Source of the DNA: Rahnella victoriana
Lineage (GTDB): Bacteria > Pseudomonadota > Gammaproteobacteria > Enterobacterales > Enterobacteriaceae
Direction of reading: 5' to 3'
NCBI RefSeq assembly: GCF_004330295.1
Contig: NZ_SJOJ01000020.1
Location: 39,082 to 103,081, forward strand
Length of the DNA stretch: 64,000 nt
The translations under genes and the position numbers were made by a program. Under the pieces are notes generated by a model. The model had not been told where the DNA came from. It worked only from the letters and a program-made list of their open reading frames with translations, and did not search any database. This document shows positions 1 through 11,350 of this stretch, piece after piece. Every line of letters begins with the position of its first letter. The first letter of the stretch is position 1.

Positions 1-557
1 GACAGGCCGTCCGCCGTGGTGCCTTGCGTGGCGCTGAAAAACAGCGAACCGCCGATGATCGGACCGACAAACTGGCCTAATCCGTTGAAAGACTGAGAAA
101 GATTCAGACGGCGTTCTGCGCCAGCCGGATCGCCCAGTACGGTGGCGAACGGGTTGGCGGCGGTTTCCAGACAACCCAGACCGAGGGCGATCACGAACAG
201 CGCAAACAGGAACATGGCGAAACTGCCCGCAGACGCAGCGGGAACGAATAACAACGCGCCGAGTGCATACAGGCATAACCCGACGAGGATCCCGGCTTTA
301 TAGCCGAACCTGTCCATAAAGAACCCGGCGGGCAGGGCGATGATGAAATAAGCCCCGAAATAGGCGGCCTGTAGCAGACCCGACTGGGCTTTGTTGACGT
401 GTAACACTTCCTGGAAATGCTTATTCAGGACATCCAGCAGCCCGTAGGATAAACCCCACAGGAAAAACAGCGTGGTGACCAGAATGAACGCCAGTCGGAA
501 ACCGGACGTCGTTTTGCGCTGCGCATACGCGGGCGCGGCAGTTTTGTCGGCGAGCAT
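1..557 (-). CDS. fucP: FucP-type L-fucose:H+ symporter (MFS), C-terminus beyond window
   Basis: Only the first 185 codons are in the window; the gene runs off the left edge. I translated it by hand from the ATG at 557, which follows an AGGA-type ribosome site. The N-terminus shows MFS transmembrane segments (FILVTTLFFLWGLSYGLLD), then a LNKHFQEVL loop and an ETAANPFATVLGDP stretch typical of the FHS/FucP sugar symporter family. The role would be import of L-fucose across the inner membrane. It lies last in a minus-strand run of fucose-catabolic genes but is separated from them by 350 bp of repeats, so it may have its own promoter. FucP-like members also take other sugars; the substrate is inferred from the neighbours. 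Confidence 0.85.
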   Translation of the reverse strand, partial: MLADKTAAPAYAQRKTTSGFRLAFILVTTLFFLWGLSYGLLDVLNKHFQEVLHVNKAQSGLLQAAYFGAYFIIALPAGFFMDRFGYKAGILVGLCLYALGALLFVPAASAGSFAMFLFALFVIALGLGCLETAANPFATVLGDPAGAERRLNLSQSFNGLGQFVGPIIGGSLFFSATQGTTADGL

Positions 558-708
558 AATGTATTCCTCAGTATCTGGTAACGCATGTAGGGGTTCAGCT
601 CAGGTGGCTGATTTTTTATGTCAGATAACGTGAAAAACGGTTTCTCCCTCACAGCAGGGAGTTTTTTTGCTCCTCCCCATTCTCAGGGGTGAGGCAGGTT
701 TTGCTTTG

Positions 709-815
709 CTCCTCCCCCTGCGAAGGGGGAGGTTGGGAGGGGGTTTAGCAGGCAACGCCAGATCCGGAGTTGCCCTTAATACCCCACCCCAACCCTCCCC
801 TTCGCAGGGGAGGGA
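709..815. repeat. Imperfect inverted repeat, C/G-rich arms
   Basis: The left arm (about 709-744, core CTGCGAAGGGGGAGG) is the near reverse complement of the right arm (about 781-815, core CCTCCCCTTCGCAGGGG). They are separated by about 36 bp, so transcripts of either strand could form a long hairpin. Elements of this look are scattered intergenic repeats in many proteobacteria. It sits between the mutarotase gene and fucP and could attenuate readthrough into fucP; that role is inferred. A third shorter related block (CTCCTCCCCATTCTCAGGGG) lies at about 670-690. Confidence 0.75.
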
Positions 816-907
816 GCCGATCGAGCTTTACTCAGATCCTTCCCCAGGGGAGGGAGCTGACCGAGCTTTACTCAGATCCTTCCCCAGGGGAGGGAGCTGA
901 CCGAGCT

Positions 908-920
<13 letters not shown>
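801..920. repeat. Three 40-bp tandem repeats
   Basis: A 40-bp unit containing AGGGAGCTGACCGAGCTTTA is repeated in register at 801-840, 841-880 and 881-920. The middle copy is the reference; the first and last differ by a few bases, and a degenerate fourth start follows at 921. The first unit begins inside the right arm of the inverted repeat. The last unit overlaps the stop codon and final residues of the mutarotase gene. There are no spacers of the CRISPR kind; the units abut directly. Confidence 0.85.
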
Positions 921-2902
<1,982 letters not shown>

Positions 2903-2927
2903 CGGCATTCTCCCTGCGGCGTTCTCA

Positions 2928-4211
2928 TTAAGCACCGGCGTGATAACGGTATTGCTCAATCGAGGACGGATGCATTTCGATGGAGAATCCCGGTGCCTGC
3001 GGCGGCATATAGGCCGCGCCGCGGATGTCACACGGATGCACAAAATGCTCGTGAAGATGGTCAACGTATTCGATGACGCGGCCTTCGTGGGTTCCGGCGA
3101 TGCACAGATAATCAATCATCGACAGGTGCTGTACGTATTCGCACAACCCGACGCCGCCCGCATGCGGACACACCGGCAGATGGTATTTGGCGGCCATCAG
3201 CATCACGGCCAGCACTTCGTTGACGCCGCCCATGCGGCAGGCATCGATCTGCACCACGTCGATGGCTTCGCGCATGATGAACTGTTTAAACATGATGCGG
3301 TTCTGGCACATTTCACCGGTGGCGACTTTGACCGGCGCAACAGCCTGACGGATTTTGCGGTGGCCTTCGATATCGTCCGGGCTGGTCGGTTCTTCGATAA
3401 ACCAGGGACTGGCGAAGGCGAGGGCATTCACCCACGGGATAGCGTCGTTGGTTTCCCATACCTGATTGGCGTCAATCATCAGCTTGCGATCCGGGCCGAT
3501 AACTTCACGCGCGATGCGCACGCGGCGGATATCGTCTTGCAGATCACGCCCGACTTTCAGTTTCAGGTAGTCAAAACCGGCGTCGACGGCTTCCTGACAC
3601 AAACGACGCAATTTATCGTCGGGATAACCCAGCCAGCCCGCCGAAGTGGTGTAGCAGGGATAACCTTCCGCCAGCAGTTTCTCCGTGCGCTGCGCCTTGT
3701 TATCCGCCCGCTGCTGCAATAAGGTCAGCGCTTCCTGCGGCGTAATGCAGTCGGTGATGTAGCGAAAATCAATGCAGCGCACCAGTTCTTCCGGCGACAT
3801 GTCGGCGACCAGTTTCCACAGCGGTTTACCGGCGGCTTTACTCCATAAATCCCACACGGCATTGACTACCGCACCGGTCGCCAGATGGATCGCGCCTTTG
3901 TCCGGGCCGATCCAGCGCAGCTGACTGTCACTGGTGAAATCGCGCCAGAATTTGCCCATATCGGCGGTGATGCCCGCCAGTTCACGTCCGACAATCAAAT
4001 GTTCCAGCGCTTTAATGGCTGCACAGCAGATTTCATTGCCGCGCCCGATAGTGAACGTCAGGCCGTGACCTTTAAGCGCCGGATTGTCAGTTTCGAGGAT
4101 CACATAGGCGGCGGAATAATCCGGATCCGGGTTCATGGCATCCGAGCCATCCAGCGCCAGCGAGGTCGGGAAGCGCACATCTTCCACACGTAAAGCTGTA
4201 ATCGTTGTCAT
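2928..4211 (-). CDS. L-fuconate dehydratase (enolase superfamily)
   Basis: 427 residues, close to the usual length of L-fuconate dehydratases (the XCC4069/ENOSF1 group). Mandelate-racemase-type landmarks are visible: the KxK base motif in DYLKLKVGRD, metal ligands in LMIDANQVWE, FIEEPTSPDD and KVATGEMCQN, and the second base region CPHAGGVGLCEY. It removes water from L-fuconate to give 2-keto-3-deoxy-L-fuconate. It is the most diagnostic gene of the operon and fixes the pathway. The start at 4211 is 27 bp below the FAH gene stop. Confidence 0.93.
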   Translation of the reverse strand: MTTITALRVEDVRFPTSLALDGSDAMNPDPDYSAAYVILETDNPALKGHGLTFTIGRGNEICCAAIKALEHLIVGRELAGITADMGKFWRDFTSDSQLRWIGPDKGAIHLATGAVVNAVWDLWSKAAGKPLWKLVADMSPEELVRCIDFRYITDCITPQEALTLLQQRADNKAQRTEKLLAEGYPCYTTSAGWLGYPDDKLRRLCQEAVDAGFDYLKLKVGRDLQDDIRRVRIAREVIGPDRKLMIDANQVWETNDAIPWVNALAFASPWFIEEPTSPDDIEGHRKIRQAVAPVKVATGEMCQNRIMFKQFIMREAIDVVQIDACRMGGVNEVLAVMLMAAKYHLPVCPHAGGVGLCEYVQHLSMIDYLCIAGTHEGRVIEYVDHLHEHFVHPCDIRGAAYMPPQAPGFSIEMHPSSIEQYRYHAGA

Positions 4212-4238
4212 CGCAAAATTCCTTACGCTGTCACAGGG

Positions 4239-5081
4239 TTATGCCTGCACCGTCTTCTGACGCTGTTCGCCCAAACCTTCAATTCCGAGGCGCATGACCT
4301 GCCCGGCTTTCAGATACACCGGCGGTTTTTGCCCCAGTCCGACACCCGGCGGGGTCCCGGTTGAAATAATGTCGCCCGGTTGCAGGCTCATAAAGCGGCT
4401 CAGATAACTGATGATTTCGGGGATCTGGAAAATCATGGTGCGCGTATTGCCGTTCTGATAACGCTTGCCGTCCACTTCCAGCCACAGATTCAGCTGGTGC
4501 GGATCGGGGATTTCATCAGCCGTCACCAGCCACGGGCCGGTCGGGCCAAAGGTGTCGCAGCCTTTGCCTTTGTCCCAGGTGCCGCCGCGTTCAATCTGAA
4601 ATTCACGCTCGGACACATCGTTGATCACGCAGTAACCGGCGACGTGCGACAGCGCATCGGCCTCGCTGATATAGCGCCCGCCAGTGCCGATCACCACGCC
4701 GAGTTCCACTTCCCAGTCGGTTTTGACCGAATCACGCGGAATTTCCACATCGTCGTTGGGGCCGACAATCGCGCTGGTCCATTTGCTGAAAATCACCGGC
4801 TCTTTCGGGATCTCCGCACCGGTTTCCGCGGCGTGATCGGCATAGTTCAGACCGATACAGATAAATTTGCCGACCTTGCCGACGCAGGCACCGAGACGCG
4901 GTTCACCGCTGACCAGCGGCAAACTTTGCGGATCGAGCTGGCGCAATTTATCCAGCGTTTCAGGCTGTAAAAACTCGCCGCTGATGTCTTTGACGTACGC
5001 GCTGAGATCGCGCAATTTGCCATTGCTGTCGAGCAGGCCGGGGCGTTCAGAACCGGGGTTGCCGTAACGTAATAATTTCAT
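4239..5081 (-). CDS. FAH-family hydrolase, 2,4-diketo-3-deoxy-L-fuconate hydrolase
   Basis: 280 residues of the fumarylacetoacetate hydrolase family. Visible are GLNYADHAAETG, the metal-ligand run DWEVELGVVIG, VSEREFQIERGGTWDKGKGCDTFGP split over adjacent segments, and the ending GDIISTGTPPGVG. In the non-phosphorylative pathway a member of this family cleaves the diketo acid to pyruvate and L-lactate. The function is assigned from its place between the SDR at 5145 and fuconate dehydratase. Ureidoglycolate lyase is the common alternative annotation for this family. Confidence 0.88.
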   Translation of the reverse strand: MKLLRYGNPGSERPGLLDSNGKLRDLSAYVKDISGEFLQPETLDKLRQLDPQSLPLVSGEPRLGACVGKVGKFICIGLNYADHAAETGAEIPKEPVIFSKWTSAIVGPNDDVEIPRDSVKTDWEVELGVVIGTGGRYISEADALSHVAGYCVINDVSEREFQIERGGTWDKGKGCDTFGPTGPWLVTADEIPDPHQLNLWLEVDGKRYQNGNTRTMIFQIPEIISYLSRFMSLQPGDIISTGTPPGVGLGQKPPVYLKAGQVMRLGIEGLGEQRQKTVQA

Positions 5082-5144
5082 CGGTCAGTGTCCTTCTGTA
5101 AAAGTCAGGTCTGTGAATATCAAATGTCTGGCGCTGCTGGCGCG

Positions 5145-5885
5145 TCAGTTGCTCCAGCCGCCGTCAATAATCTGAACCGTGCCGGTGGTGTATGAACTGG
5201 CATCCGAGGCCAGATACAGCGCCAGCTGGGCGATTTCTTCGGTTTTACCGATACGTCCGATCGGCTGGCGGGCGACAAATGCCGCATAAACTTCGGCTTC
5301 ACTGCGGCCTTCTGCCTGCGCCTGTGCGGCAATGCGCTGGCGCAGGGACGGCGATTCCACCGTGCCGGGGCAAATGGCGTTGCAGCGGATCCCGCGGGTG
5401 ACGTAATCCGCCGCGACCGAGCGGGTCAGGCCGATCACCGCCGCTTTTGAGGCGCTGTAAGCAAAGCGGTTCGGCACACCCTTGATGCTGGAAGCGACCG
5501 ACGACATGTTGATCACCGAGCCGCTGTTGCGCTCGAGCATGGCGGGCAGAAACGCGCGGATCATGCGGAACATCGCGGTGACGTTAAGGTCGAGGGCAAA
5601 CTGCCATTCGCGTTCGGTGCAGGTCAGAATGTCGCCGCTGTGCACCACGCCCGCACAGTTAAACAGCACATCAATCGCGCCGGTTTCTTCCGCCAGTGCG
5701 GCGATGGCCTGCGGATCCGTTACGTCCAGCAGGCGAGGGGTAATGCCCGGAATATCACGCAACGCGTCGATATTGATGTCGGTGGCAATCACCTCTGCAC
5801 CTTCACGGGCAAACAGCGTCGCGGTAGTAAAACCGATGCCTTGTCCGGCGGCGGTGATCAGCACTTTTTTCCCTGTCAGGTTCAT
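5145..5885 (-). CDS. SDR oxidoreductase, probable 2-keto-3-deoxy-L-fuconate dehydrogenase
   Basis: 246-residue classical SDR. It has AAGQGIGF at the cofactor site, FNCAGVVH, a Ser in NMSSVASSIKG, YSASK as catalytic Tyr/Lys, and TGTVQIIDGGWS at the C-terminus. The SIKGVPNRFAYSASKAAVIG segment is characteristic of the DHRS6-like group, which includes 2-keto-3-deoxy-L-fuconate dehydrogenases. It would oxidise C4 before FAH-type cleavage. It is the first gene of the operon, with its start at 5885 facing the regulator across a 223-bp gap. Confidence 0.85.
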   Translation of the reverse strand: MNLTGKKVLITAAGQGIGFTTATLFAREGAEVIATDINIDALRDIPGITPRLLDVTDPQAIAALAEETGAIDVLFNCAGVVHSGDILTCTEREWQFALDLNVTAMFRMIRAFLPAMLERNSGSVINMSSVASSIKGVPNRFAYSASKAAVIGLTRSVAADYVTRGIRCNAICPGTVESPSLRQRIAAQAQAEGRSEAEVYAAFVARQPIGRIGKTEEIAQLALYLASDASSYTTGTVQIIDGGWSN

Positions 5886-6108
5886 TGTCTTTCCCCGTAA
5901 AACGTCACTTTAAAGGACTAATGGTCAGGCCATTGGAGGCGAAAAAAACGCGTTAAAAGCGGTGCAGTTTGCTAAGATGTCCGGCAAGCTGTTTCTTAAA
6001 ACGCTATTTCGGTTAACCAATTTTTTACATGCATAAAACAAATCAGCAAGATTTTTGTCCGGAAAATGCTAGCTGAATCACTTATTGAGAATTGACCTCA
6101 GGTGTCCG
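5886..6108. promoter_or_regulatory. Divergent control region with FadR-type palindromes
   Basis: This gap separates the fucose operon from its probable GntR regulator. Two palindromes fit the TGGT...ACCA style bound by FadR-subfamily proteins. AATGGTCAGGCCATT at 5920-5934 is a perfect 5+5 palindrome, about 35 bp upstream of the SDR start. TCGGTTAACCAA at 6009-6020 has a GGTTAACC core. I infer autoregulation and repression of the operon, relieved by a pathway intermediate. The exact promoter elements were not resolved. Confidence 0.5.
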
Positions 6109-6870
6109 ATGCCGATAAAGAAATTAGAAAATCCCAGAATATACAGGCAGATAGCTGACCAGCTAAAAACGTTAATTGATAACAAAGAATTTCCGCCCGG
6201 CAGCCGTCTTCCTGCCGAACGTGAACTGGCGAGTCAGTTGCAGGTCAGCCGGGCTTCGGTGCGTGAGGCGCTGATTGCGCTGGAAGTGATCGGGCTGGTG
6301 GATGTGCGCGTGGGAAATGGTGTGATCGTGCGCCATCCTCCGGCGGTACCGGTCACGCCTTCGCAGGAACCGGTGATGTCGCAGGCAGGGCGTAATCAGT
6401 GGGCGGATGTGGACGACGAGCTGAATATCGAGCTGGATTTCACTGCCGAGTTGCCGCCGTTTTCGCTGCTGCAAACCCGGCGTCTGATTGAACCTGAAAC
6501 CGCCGCGCTGGCAGCAAGAAACGCCACCGACGACGAACTTGCGGCGATCAGGTTGGCATATGAGCAGAATTGTCGCGATAACCGCAACGGCTCAGCCACC
6601 CATCCCGGCGACCGGTTATTCCATATCCGCATCGCCCAGGCCAGCGGAAATCCGGCCTATGCTTTTATCATCGCGCACCTGCTCGGCCACCGTTACGGCA
6701 CCATGTTCCGCAGCCTGCAATTACACTACACGCCGCAGGACATGCCGCACCGTTCTGAGATTGAACATCTGGAAATCCTGACGGCGCTGGAAGCGCGGGA
6801 CAGCCGCGCGGCGAAGAAAGCCATGAAGGAACATCTGGATGCGGTGATTAAGATTTTCGGCCAGGGGTGA
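6109..6870 (+). CDS. GntR-family (FadR subfamily) transcriptional regulator
   Basis: 253 residues. The N-terminal winged helix-turn-helix is clear (YRQIADQLKTLI, SRLPAERELASQLQVSRASV, VRVGNGVIV). It is followed by an all-helical FCD effector domain with the RRLIEPETAALAA start, metal-ligand-type residues in DRLFHIRIAQASGN and the terminal EHLEILTALEARD / EHLDAVIKIF. I chose the ATG at 6109 because of the AGGTG site 6 bp upstream; a TTG at 6085 in frame is less likely. It is divergent from the L-fucose operon, so it is the likely specific repressor. Confidence 0.88.
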   Translation: MPIKKLENPRIYRQIADQLKTLIDNKEFPPGSRLPAERELASQLQVSRASVREALIALEVIGLVDVRVGNGVIVRHPPAVPVTPSQEPVMSQAGRNQWADVDDELNIELDFTAELPPFSLLQTRRLIEPETAALAARNATDDELAAIRLAYEQNCRDNRNGSATHPGDRLFHIRIAQASGNPAYAFIIAHLLGHRYGTMFRSLQLHYTPQDMPHRSEIEHLEILTALEARDSRAAKKAMKEHLDAVIKIFGQG

Positions 6871-6922
6871 AAAAGGCGCGGCATCTGAACCCGTACTCTA
6901 TTTCAGTGCCTGCCATGAGCGT

Positions 6923-7918
6923 TTACCAGACTTCTCTCGCCAGCCGTAAGAAGTTTTCCCCCAGCACATTGCGGATCACTTTTTCGCTGTGTCCTGACTG
7001 TAACAAATGGCCGACAACCTCTTCCAGCGCGGAGGGATGCACGTAGCCACCTTCGCCTGAATATTCCTCTGCGGGCCAGTATTCAGGATGTGCCGCCAGA
7101 ATGTCGCCGGTACTGACATTGCCCACCGGGAAGGCATAATCCAGTGCTATTCCCACGTGGCGGGGACCGGCGAGATGAATCAGATAATCAACATGCCGGG
7201 CGAACAGCGCGGCGTCGGGGGCGCTGTCACCCAGGAACTCACCAATCCCGTTCACGCCAATCAGCCCGCCATGGTTCACACACGCCCTGATTTGTTCATC
7301 ACTGATGTTTCTGCCATGCGTATGCACGGCTTTTGGATTGGAATGGGAAAAAATCACCGGCTTACGGGAGTATTCAATGGCTTCGATGCTGGTCTGAAGA
7401 CTGCAATGAGAGACATCAACGAACATGCCAACGCGGTTCATTTCATCAATCACTTCTTTGCCGAATGACGTCAAACCTATGTTTTCATCATGGCAGCCGC
7501 CACCCGCCAGATTATTGCGGTTATAGGCAAACAGCATCTGTCGTACACCCAGGTGATGATAAAACTCCACCATTTCAACGCGGCCATCCAGCGCGTTCAT
7601 CCCTTCGATATCAAAGGTGATCGCCAGCTTACCAGAGGCACGGGCGGTGAGAATATCCTCCGGCTGATTCACCAGCAGGTAATCATCAGCATGTTCGAGG
7701 ATCCAGTGCCGGAATGCCGCCAGATTGCGTACTGTCTGCTCCCACGGCAGGACATCAAAGCCGACATCCACCGACAGGTAATGCACGCCCGCATCCCGCC
7801 AGAGTTGTAGATTATTCAGGTCTGCCGCCGGATCGGGCATGAAGCCGGAGTGGCCATCCCAGACCAGCGAGTCGGAAAAAATTGCGCGGGCGCGTCGGGC
7901 TATATCGGTCTGGAACAT
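6923..7918 (-). CDS. M19 (renal/membrane dipeptidase-type) peptidase
   Basis: 331 residues. Metal and substrate residues of the M19 family are largely present: Glu in TFDIEGM, His in VDVSHCS, His in IFSHSNPKAVH and the Asp in GIALDYAF. The first motif, normally H-x-D, reads H23-S-G25, so the first-shell Asp is replaced. That hints at a subfamily with altered metal binding. It would hydrolyse dipeptides, often with a D-residue at the second position. Its start at 7918 overlaps the end of the ABC ATPase gene by 19 bp, and an AGGAAA site precedes the ATG. It is the last gene of the peptide-import operon, so it probably processes the imported substrate in the cytoplasm (no signal peptide). Confidence 0.85.
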   Translation of the reverse strand: MFQTDIARRARAIFSDSLVWDGHSGFMPDPAADLNNLQLWRDAGVHYLSVDVGFDVLPWEQTVRNLAAFRHWILEHADDYLLVNQPEDILTARASGKLAITFDIEGMNALDGRVEMVEFYHHLGVRQMLFAYNRNNLAGGGCHDENIGLTSFGKEVIDEMNRVGMFVDVSHCSLQTSIEAIEYSRKPVIFSHSNPKAVHTHGRNISDEQIRACVNHGGLIGVNGIGEFLGDSAPDAALFARHVDYLIHLAGPRHVGIALDYAFPVGNVSTGDILAAHPEYWPAEEYSGEGGYVHPSALEEVVGHLLQSGHSEKVIRNVLGENFLRLAREVW

Positions 7919-9540
7919 GTGAGTATTTCCTGCAATGACAAGGGGTGTTCGGAAGACGGAACCTTCAGGGCTGATGCCAGCCAGCCGGGTTCGAGCGTCG
8001 GTTCCGCCTGCAACAGACGCGCGGTGTAATCATCGAAAGGCGGCGTCAGCACCGTCTCTCGCAAGCCCTTACGCACCAGTTTGCCGCGATGCATGACGGC
8101 CACGGAATGGGCAATGCTGCGCACCGTCGCGATGTCGTGAGTGATAAAAAGCAAAGTCAGCCCGGCAGACTGCTGAAGTTGTCTGAACAAGGCCAGTACG
8201 CCCTGCGCGACCAGCGGATCCAGCGCAGAGGTAGGTTCATCGCAAATGAGAATGTCCGGTTCCGCTGCCAGCGCCCGCGCAATTGCCACTCGCTGTTTTT
8301 GTCCGCCTGAAAGCTGCGAGGGAAAACGGTCGGCCAGCTCCGGCGCCAGTTCTACCTGCTCAAGCAACTGGCTGAGGCGTGCTTTAAGCGCAGCACCGCG
8401 CAAACCGCTGCGGCGCATGATATTCCGCCCGACCAGCTCACGTACCCGGTGGCGCGGATTCAGCGCGGTATCCGCGTTCTGATAAATGTACTGGATTTGC
8501 CAGCGCTGCTGCGCAGTTCGCCGCTGACAATCAAACGACAGTGCCTTGCCTTCCAGCGTCAGCTCGCCGGATTGCGGCTTTTGCAGTCCGGCCAGCGTGC
8601 GGGCCAGGGTGGATTTACCGGAGCCAGACTCGCCGACCAGCACGAAGGTTTGCCCCCGGGGCAGTGTCAGCGAAAGCTGCGAGATAACCGGCTCCCCGTG
8701 ACCGTATCCGACGGTCAGGTCACGCAGTTCAAGCACCGGCGCATGTTGTTCAGCGACCGGCAGCGGTGCCGGATGTCGGGTATTGAGTAATGCCCGGGTG
8801 TAAGGATGTGCGGCTGACCTAAGGATATCGGCAGTGCGGCCATATTCGATCTGTTTACCGTGGCGCAACACCAGCAGGTTGTCGGCAATTTGCGAGACCA
8901 CGGCAATATCGTGCGAAATATACAGCGCCGCCGTCCGGGTTTGTTTCACCGCGTGGCGGATAGCCGCCAGAACGTCGAGCTGCGTAGTGGCATCCAGCGC
9001 GGTGGTCGGCTCATCAAAAACAATCAAATCAGGCGAGGAGCACAGCGCCATGGCGGTCATTGCCCGCTGCAACTGACCACCGGAAACCTGATGAGGATAG
9101 CGTCTGGCGAACTGTGCCGGATCTGGCAAACCGAGCAGGGCGAACAGCTGTAACATCTTTTCCTGTGCGGCTTCAGGCGTCAGGACGCCGTGATAACACG
9201 CGGCTTCAATTACCTGCGAACCCAGCGGAAATGCCGGATTAAAACCAGCACTGGCCGATTGCGCGACATAACAAACTCGTTTGCCCTGATGTGTCGCCAA
9301 ACGGCAGGCATCCTGCGGATGATAAGTTTGCCCCTGAAAAGTAATGCTGCCGCTAAGCGGTCGCAGCGCGCCGCGATAATGCCCCATCACCGCGAGTCCC
9401 AGAGTGGATTTCCCGGCGCCAGATTCGCCGATTACGCCCAGCACGTCGCCTTTGCGTAATTCAAAAGATACCTTGTCAATCAATACAGTTTGCTGATGTC
9501 CCACGCACAGCTGTGCGACTTGTAAGAGTGCCTCTGACAT
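7900..9540 (-). CDS. Dual-domain peptide ABC transporter ATPase (DppD-DppF fusion)
   Basis: About 546 residues with two complete ABC domains. The first has GESGAGKST (Walker A), VSGGQLQRAM (signature) and LIVFDEPTTALD (Walker B). The second has GESGSGKST, LSGGQKQRVAIA and LICDEPTSALDP. Fused ATPases of this kind (GsiA, YejF) energise nickel/peptide-type importers. An AGGAGG site lies 7 bp before the ATG at 9540, which shares one base with the upstream permease stop (TGATG); a GTG at 9543 is the alternative. It pairs with the two permeases next to it. Confidence 0.92.
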   Translation of the reverse strand: MSEALLQVAQLCVGHQQTVLIDKVSFELRKGDVLGVIGESGAGKSTLGLAVMGHYRGALRPLSGSITFQGQTYHPQDACRLATHQGKRVCYVAQSASAGFNPAFPLGSQVIEAACYHGVLTPEAAQEKMLQLFALLGLPDPAQFARRYPHQVSGGQLQRAMTAMALCSSPDLIVFDEPTTALDATTQLDVLAAIRHAVKQTRTAALYISHDIAVVSQIADNLLVLRHGKQIEYGRTADILRSAAHPYTRALLNTRHPAPLPVAEQHAPVLELRDLTVGYGHGEPVISQLSLTLPRGQTFVLVGESGSGKSTLARTLAGLQKPQSGELTLEGKALSFDCQRRTAQQRWQIQYIYQNADTALNPRHRVRELVGRNIMRRSGLRGAALKARLSQLLEQVELAPELADRFPSQLSGGQKQRVAIARALAAEPDILICDEPTSALDPLVAQGVLALFRQLQQSAGLTLLFITHDIATVRSIAHSVAVMHRGKLVRKGLRETVLTPPFDDYTARLLQAEPTLEPGWLASALKVPSSEHPLSLQEILTCSRPI

Positions 9541-10355
9541 CACTGATCCTCCTGTTGTTGCAGCGTTCTGCTCAGGGCATCGACCAGCAAATTGACGGCA
9601 ATGACCAGCAACGAAATGGCGATGGCTGGGTAAAAGGCGGCACTGACACCAAACAGAATGCCGTCTTTATTTTCCCGCACGATGGCGCCCCAGTCGGCTG
9701 CGGGGGGCTGGATCCCCAGCCCGATGAAAGAGAGTGTCGAGATAAACAGAATGCTGGCGCTGAACTGCATTCCCCATTCCGCCAGCAGCGGAAAGCGGGC
9801 GTTAGGCAGCATTTCGCGGATGACCCGGTACGCGTGAGATTCGCCGGCGAGCTTTGCGGCTTCCATGTAATCCGTGGCCAGAATATGCGAGGCAAGACTG
9901 TAACCGAGACGATAAACGCGCGTCGCACCGATGGCGGCCAGCACAACGACCAGCGTGCTGTTAGTTTGTGGTAACACCGCCAGCGCCACCAGCGCGATAA
10001 TCAGCGATGGCAGTGACATAAACAAATCGTTGAGGCGTGACAATACCCCCTCCACCGCGCCTCCCACGCTGACCGCCAGAAAGCTCAGCAGCGTGCCCGC
10101 AAGCGTAGCCATTACCGAAATCACAAAAGCAAACGACAAGGTAAGACGCGCGCCAGACAGCAGACGGGAGAACAAATCCCTGCCGAGATTATCGGTGCCC
10201 AGCCAGTGGGCGGCACTCATGGGTTGCCAGATTTCACCGCTTATCTGACGGGCATCGTAAGGCGCGATCCACGGTGCGGCCAGCGAGGCGAAGACAAACA
10301 GGATCAGCAGAAACGCACCGGTCACGGCGCTCGCTGAGGAGAAAAGTGATTTCAT
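9540..10355 (-). CDS. Peptide ABC transporter permease (DppC type)
   Basis: 271 residues. It has the DppC-family N-terminal segment with APWIAPYDAR and HWLGTDNLGRDLFSR, about six membrane spans, and the EAA-type coupling loop (DYMEAAKLAGESHAYRVIREMLPN). It forms the inner-membrane channel with the DppB-type partner. It overlaps the upstream permease gene by 4 bp (ATGA) and abuts the ATPase. Confidence 0.92.
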   Translation of the reverse strand: MKSLFSSASAVTGAFLLILFVFASLAAPWIAPYDARQISGEIWQPMSAAHWLGTDNLGRDLFSRLLSGARLTLSFAFVISVMATLAGTLLSFLAVSVGGAVEGVLSRLNDLFMSLPSLIIALVALAVLPQTNSTLVVVLAAIGATRVYRLGYSLASHILATDYMEAAKLAGESHAYRVIREMLPNARFPLLAEWGMQFSASILFISTLSFIGLGIQPPAADWGAIVRENKDGILFGVSAAFYPAIAISLLVIAVNLLVDALSRTLQQQEDQ

Positions 10356-11350
10356 CGCGGGAACCTCAGTCGTGGGTTTGCCGCCATTGCCAGCATATCG
10401 ACCAGTAAATTAAGCAGAATATACACGGCGGCAAACACCAGCCCGCAGGCCTGCACGACCGGGATGTCGCGTACGGTGACGGCATCCACCATGTATTGCC
10501 CGACACCCGGATAGACAAAAATCACTTCGATGATCATCGCACCGACAATCAGCCCGGCCAGATTCATGGCGATCACGGTCAGGACAGGGGAAATGGCATT
10601 CGGTGCGGCGTGTCGCCATAAAATTCGCAGCGGCGGTAATCCCTTCAGCCGCGCTGTTTCCATCCACGGCGTACGGGTGACTGACATGAGCGCACTGCGT
10701 GCCGATCGCAACATGTTTGCCAGCACGGCAATCGCCAGTGTCAGCACCGGCAGCAACAGGGCGGAAAGACGATCCGGCAGGCTCATGCCGTCATAAATCG
10801 TCGAGGGAAACGTCGAGACGCCCACGTGTAACACCAGCACCTGAATCAGCAGATAGCCGATTAAAAATTCCGGCAGTGAGAGAATAATCAGGGATACCAG
10901 CGTAATCACCCGGTCGGGCAGACGGTGCAGATAGCGCACGGCGAACAATCCGCCCAGCAACGCGACCGGGACCGCCAGTAACGCGGCGGCACCCGCAAGC
11001 CACAGTGAATTGAGTAACCGGTGCCCGAGCTGTGCGCTGACCGGTTGCTGACTGGCCCATGAAAGCCCGAAATCGCCTTTGAAAATCTGTAGCATCCACA
11101 GCAGATAACGGGTGACCAGCGGCTTATCCAGCCCGAGACTTTGTCTGATACTGGCAATCGCCTCAGGTGTCGCTGCGCGTCCCAGTGACGCGGCAGCAAA
11201 ATCACCGGGCAGGGCGTTGACGGCGGCGAAGATCAGCAGCGATACACCCCAGAGTAAAATCACCGCCAGCAGCAGGCGGTGACTTATGGCGCGGGCGAGC
11301 GGATGACGGGGCGCCGTGCCGCGCACCCCACGGGCAATAAAACTTTTCAT
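10352..11350 (-). CDS. Peptide ABC transporter permease (DppB type)
   Basis: 332 residues. It has the DppB-family pattern: an N-terminal span ending NALPGDFAAASLG, then QSLGLDKPLVTRYLLWML, GDFGLSW, and a C-terminal coupling loop near TPWMETARLKGLPPLRILWRH. About six membrane segments. The start at 11350 shares one base with the stop of the binding-protein gene. The N-terminal 25 residues are longer and more basic than usual, so an internal start is possible. Confidence 0.92.
   Translation of the reverse strand: MKSFIARGVRGTAPRHPLARAISHRLLLAVILLWGVSLLIFAAVNALPGDFAAASLGRAATPEAIASIRQSLGLDKPLVTRYLLWMLQIFKGDFGLSWASQQPVSAQLGHRLLNSLWLAGAAALLAVPVALLGGLFAVRYLHRLPDRVITLVSLIILSLPEFLIGYLLIQVLVLHVGVSTFPSTIYDGMSLPDRLSALLLPVLTLAIAVLANMLRSARSALMSVTRTPWMETARLKGLPPLRILWRHAAPNAISPVLTVIAMNLAGLIVGAMIIEVIFVYPGVGQYMVDAVTVRDIPVVQACGLVFAAVYILLNLLVDMLAMAANPRLRFPR

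Noticed and set aside
425..652. Minus-strand 75-codon frame at the left edge
   Set aside because: Different frame from the FucP-like gene that I read directly on the same strand from 557; no ribosome site.
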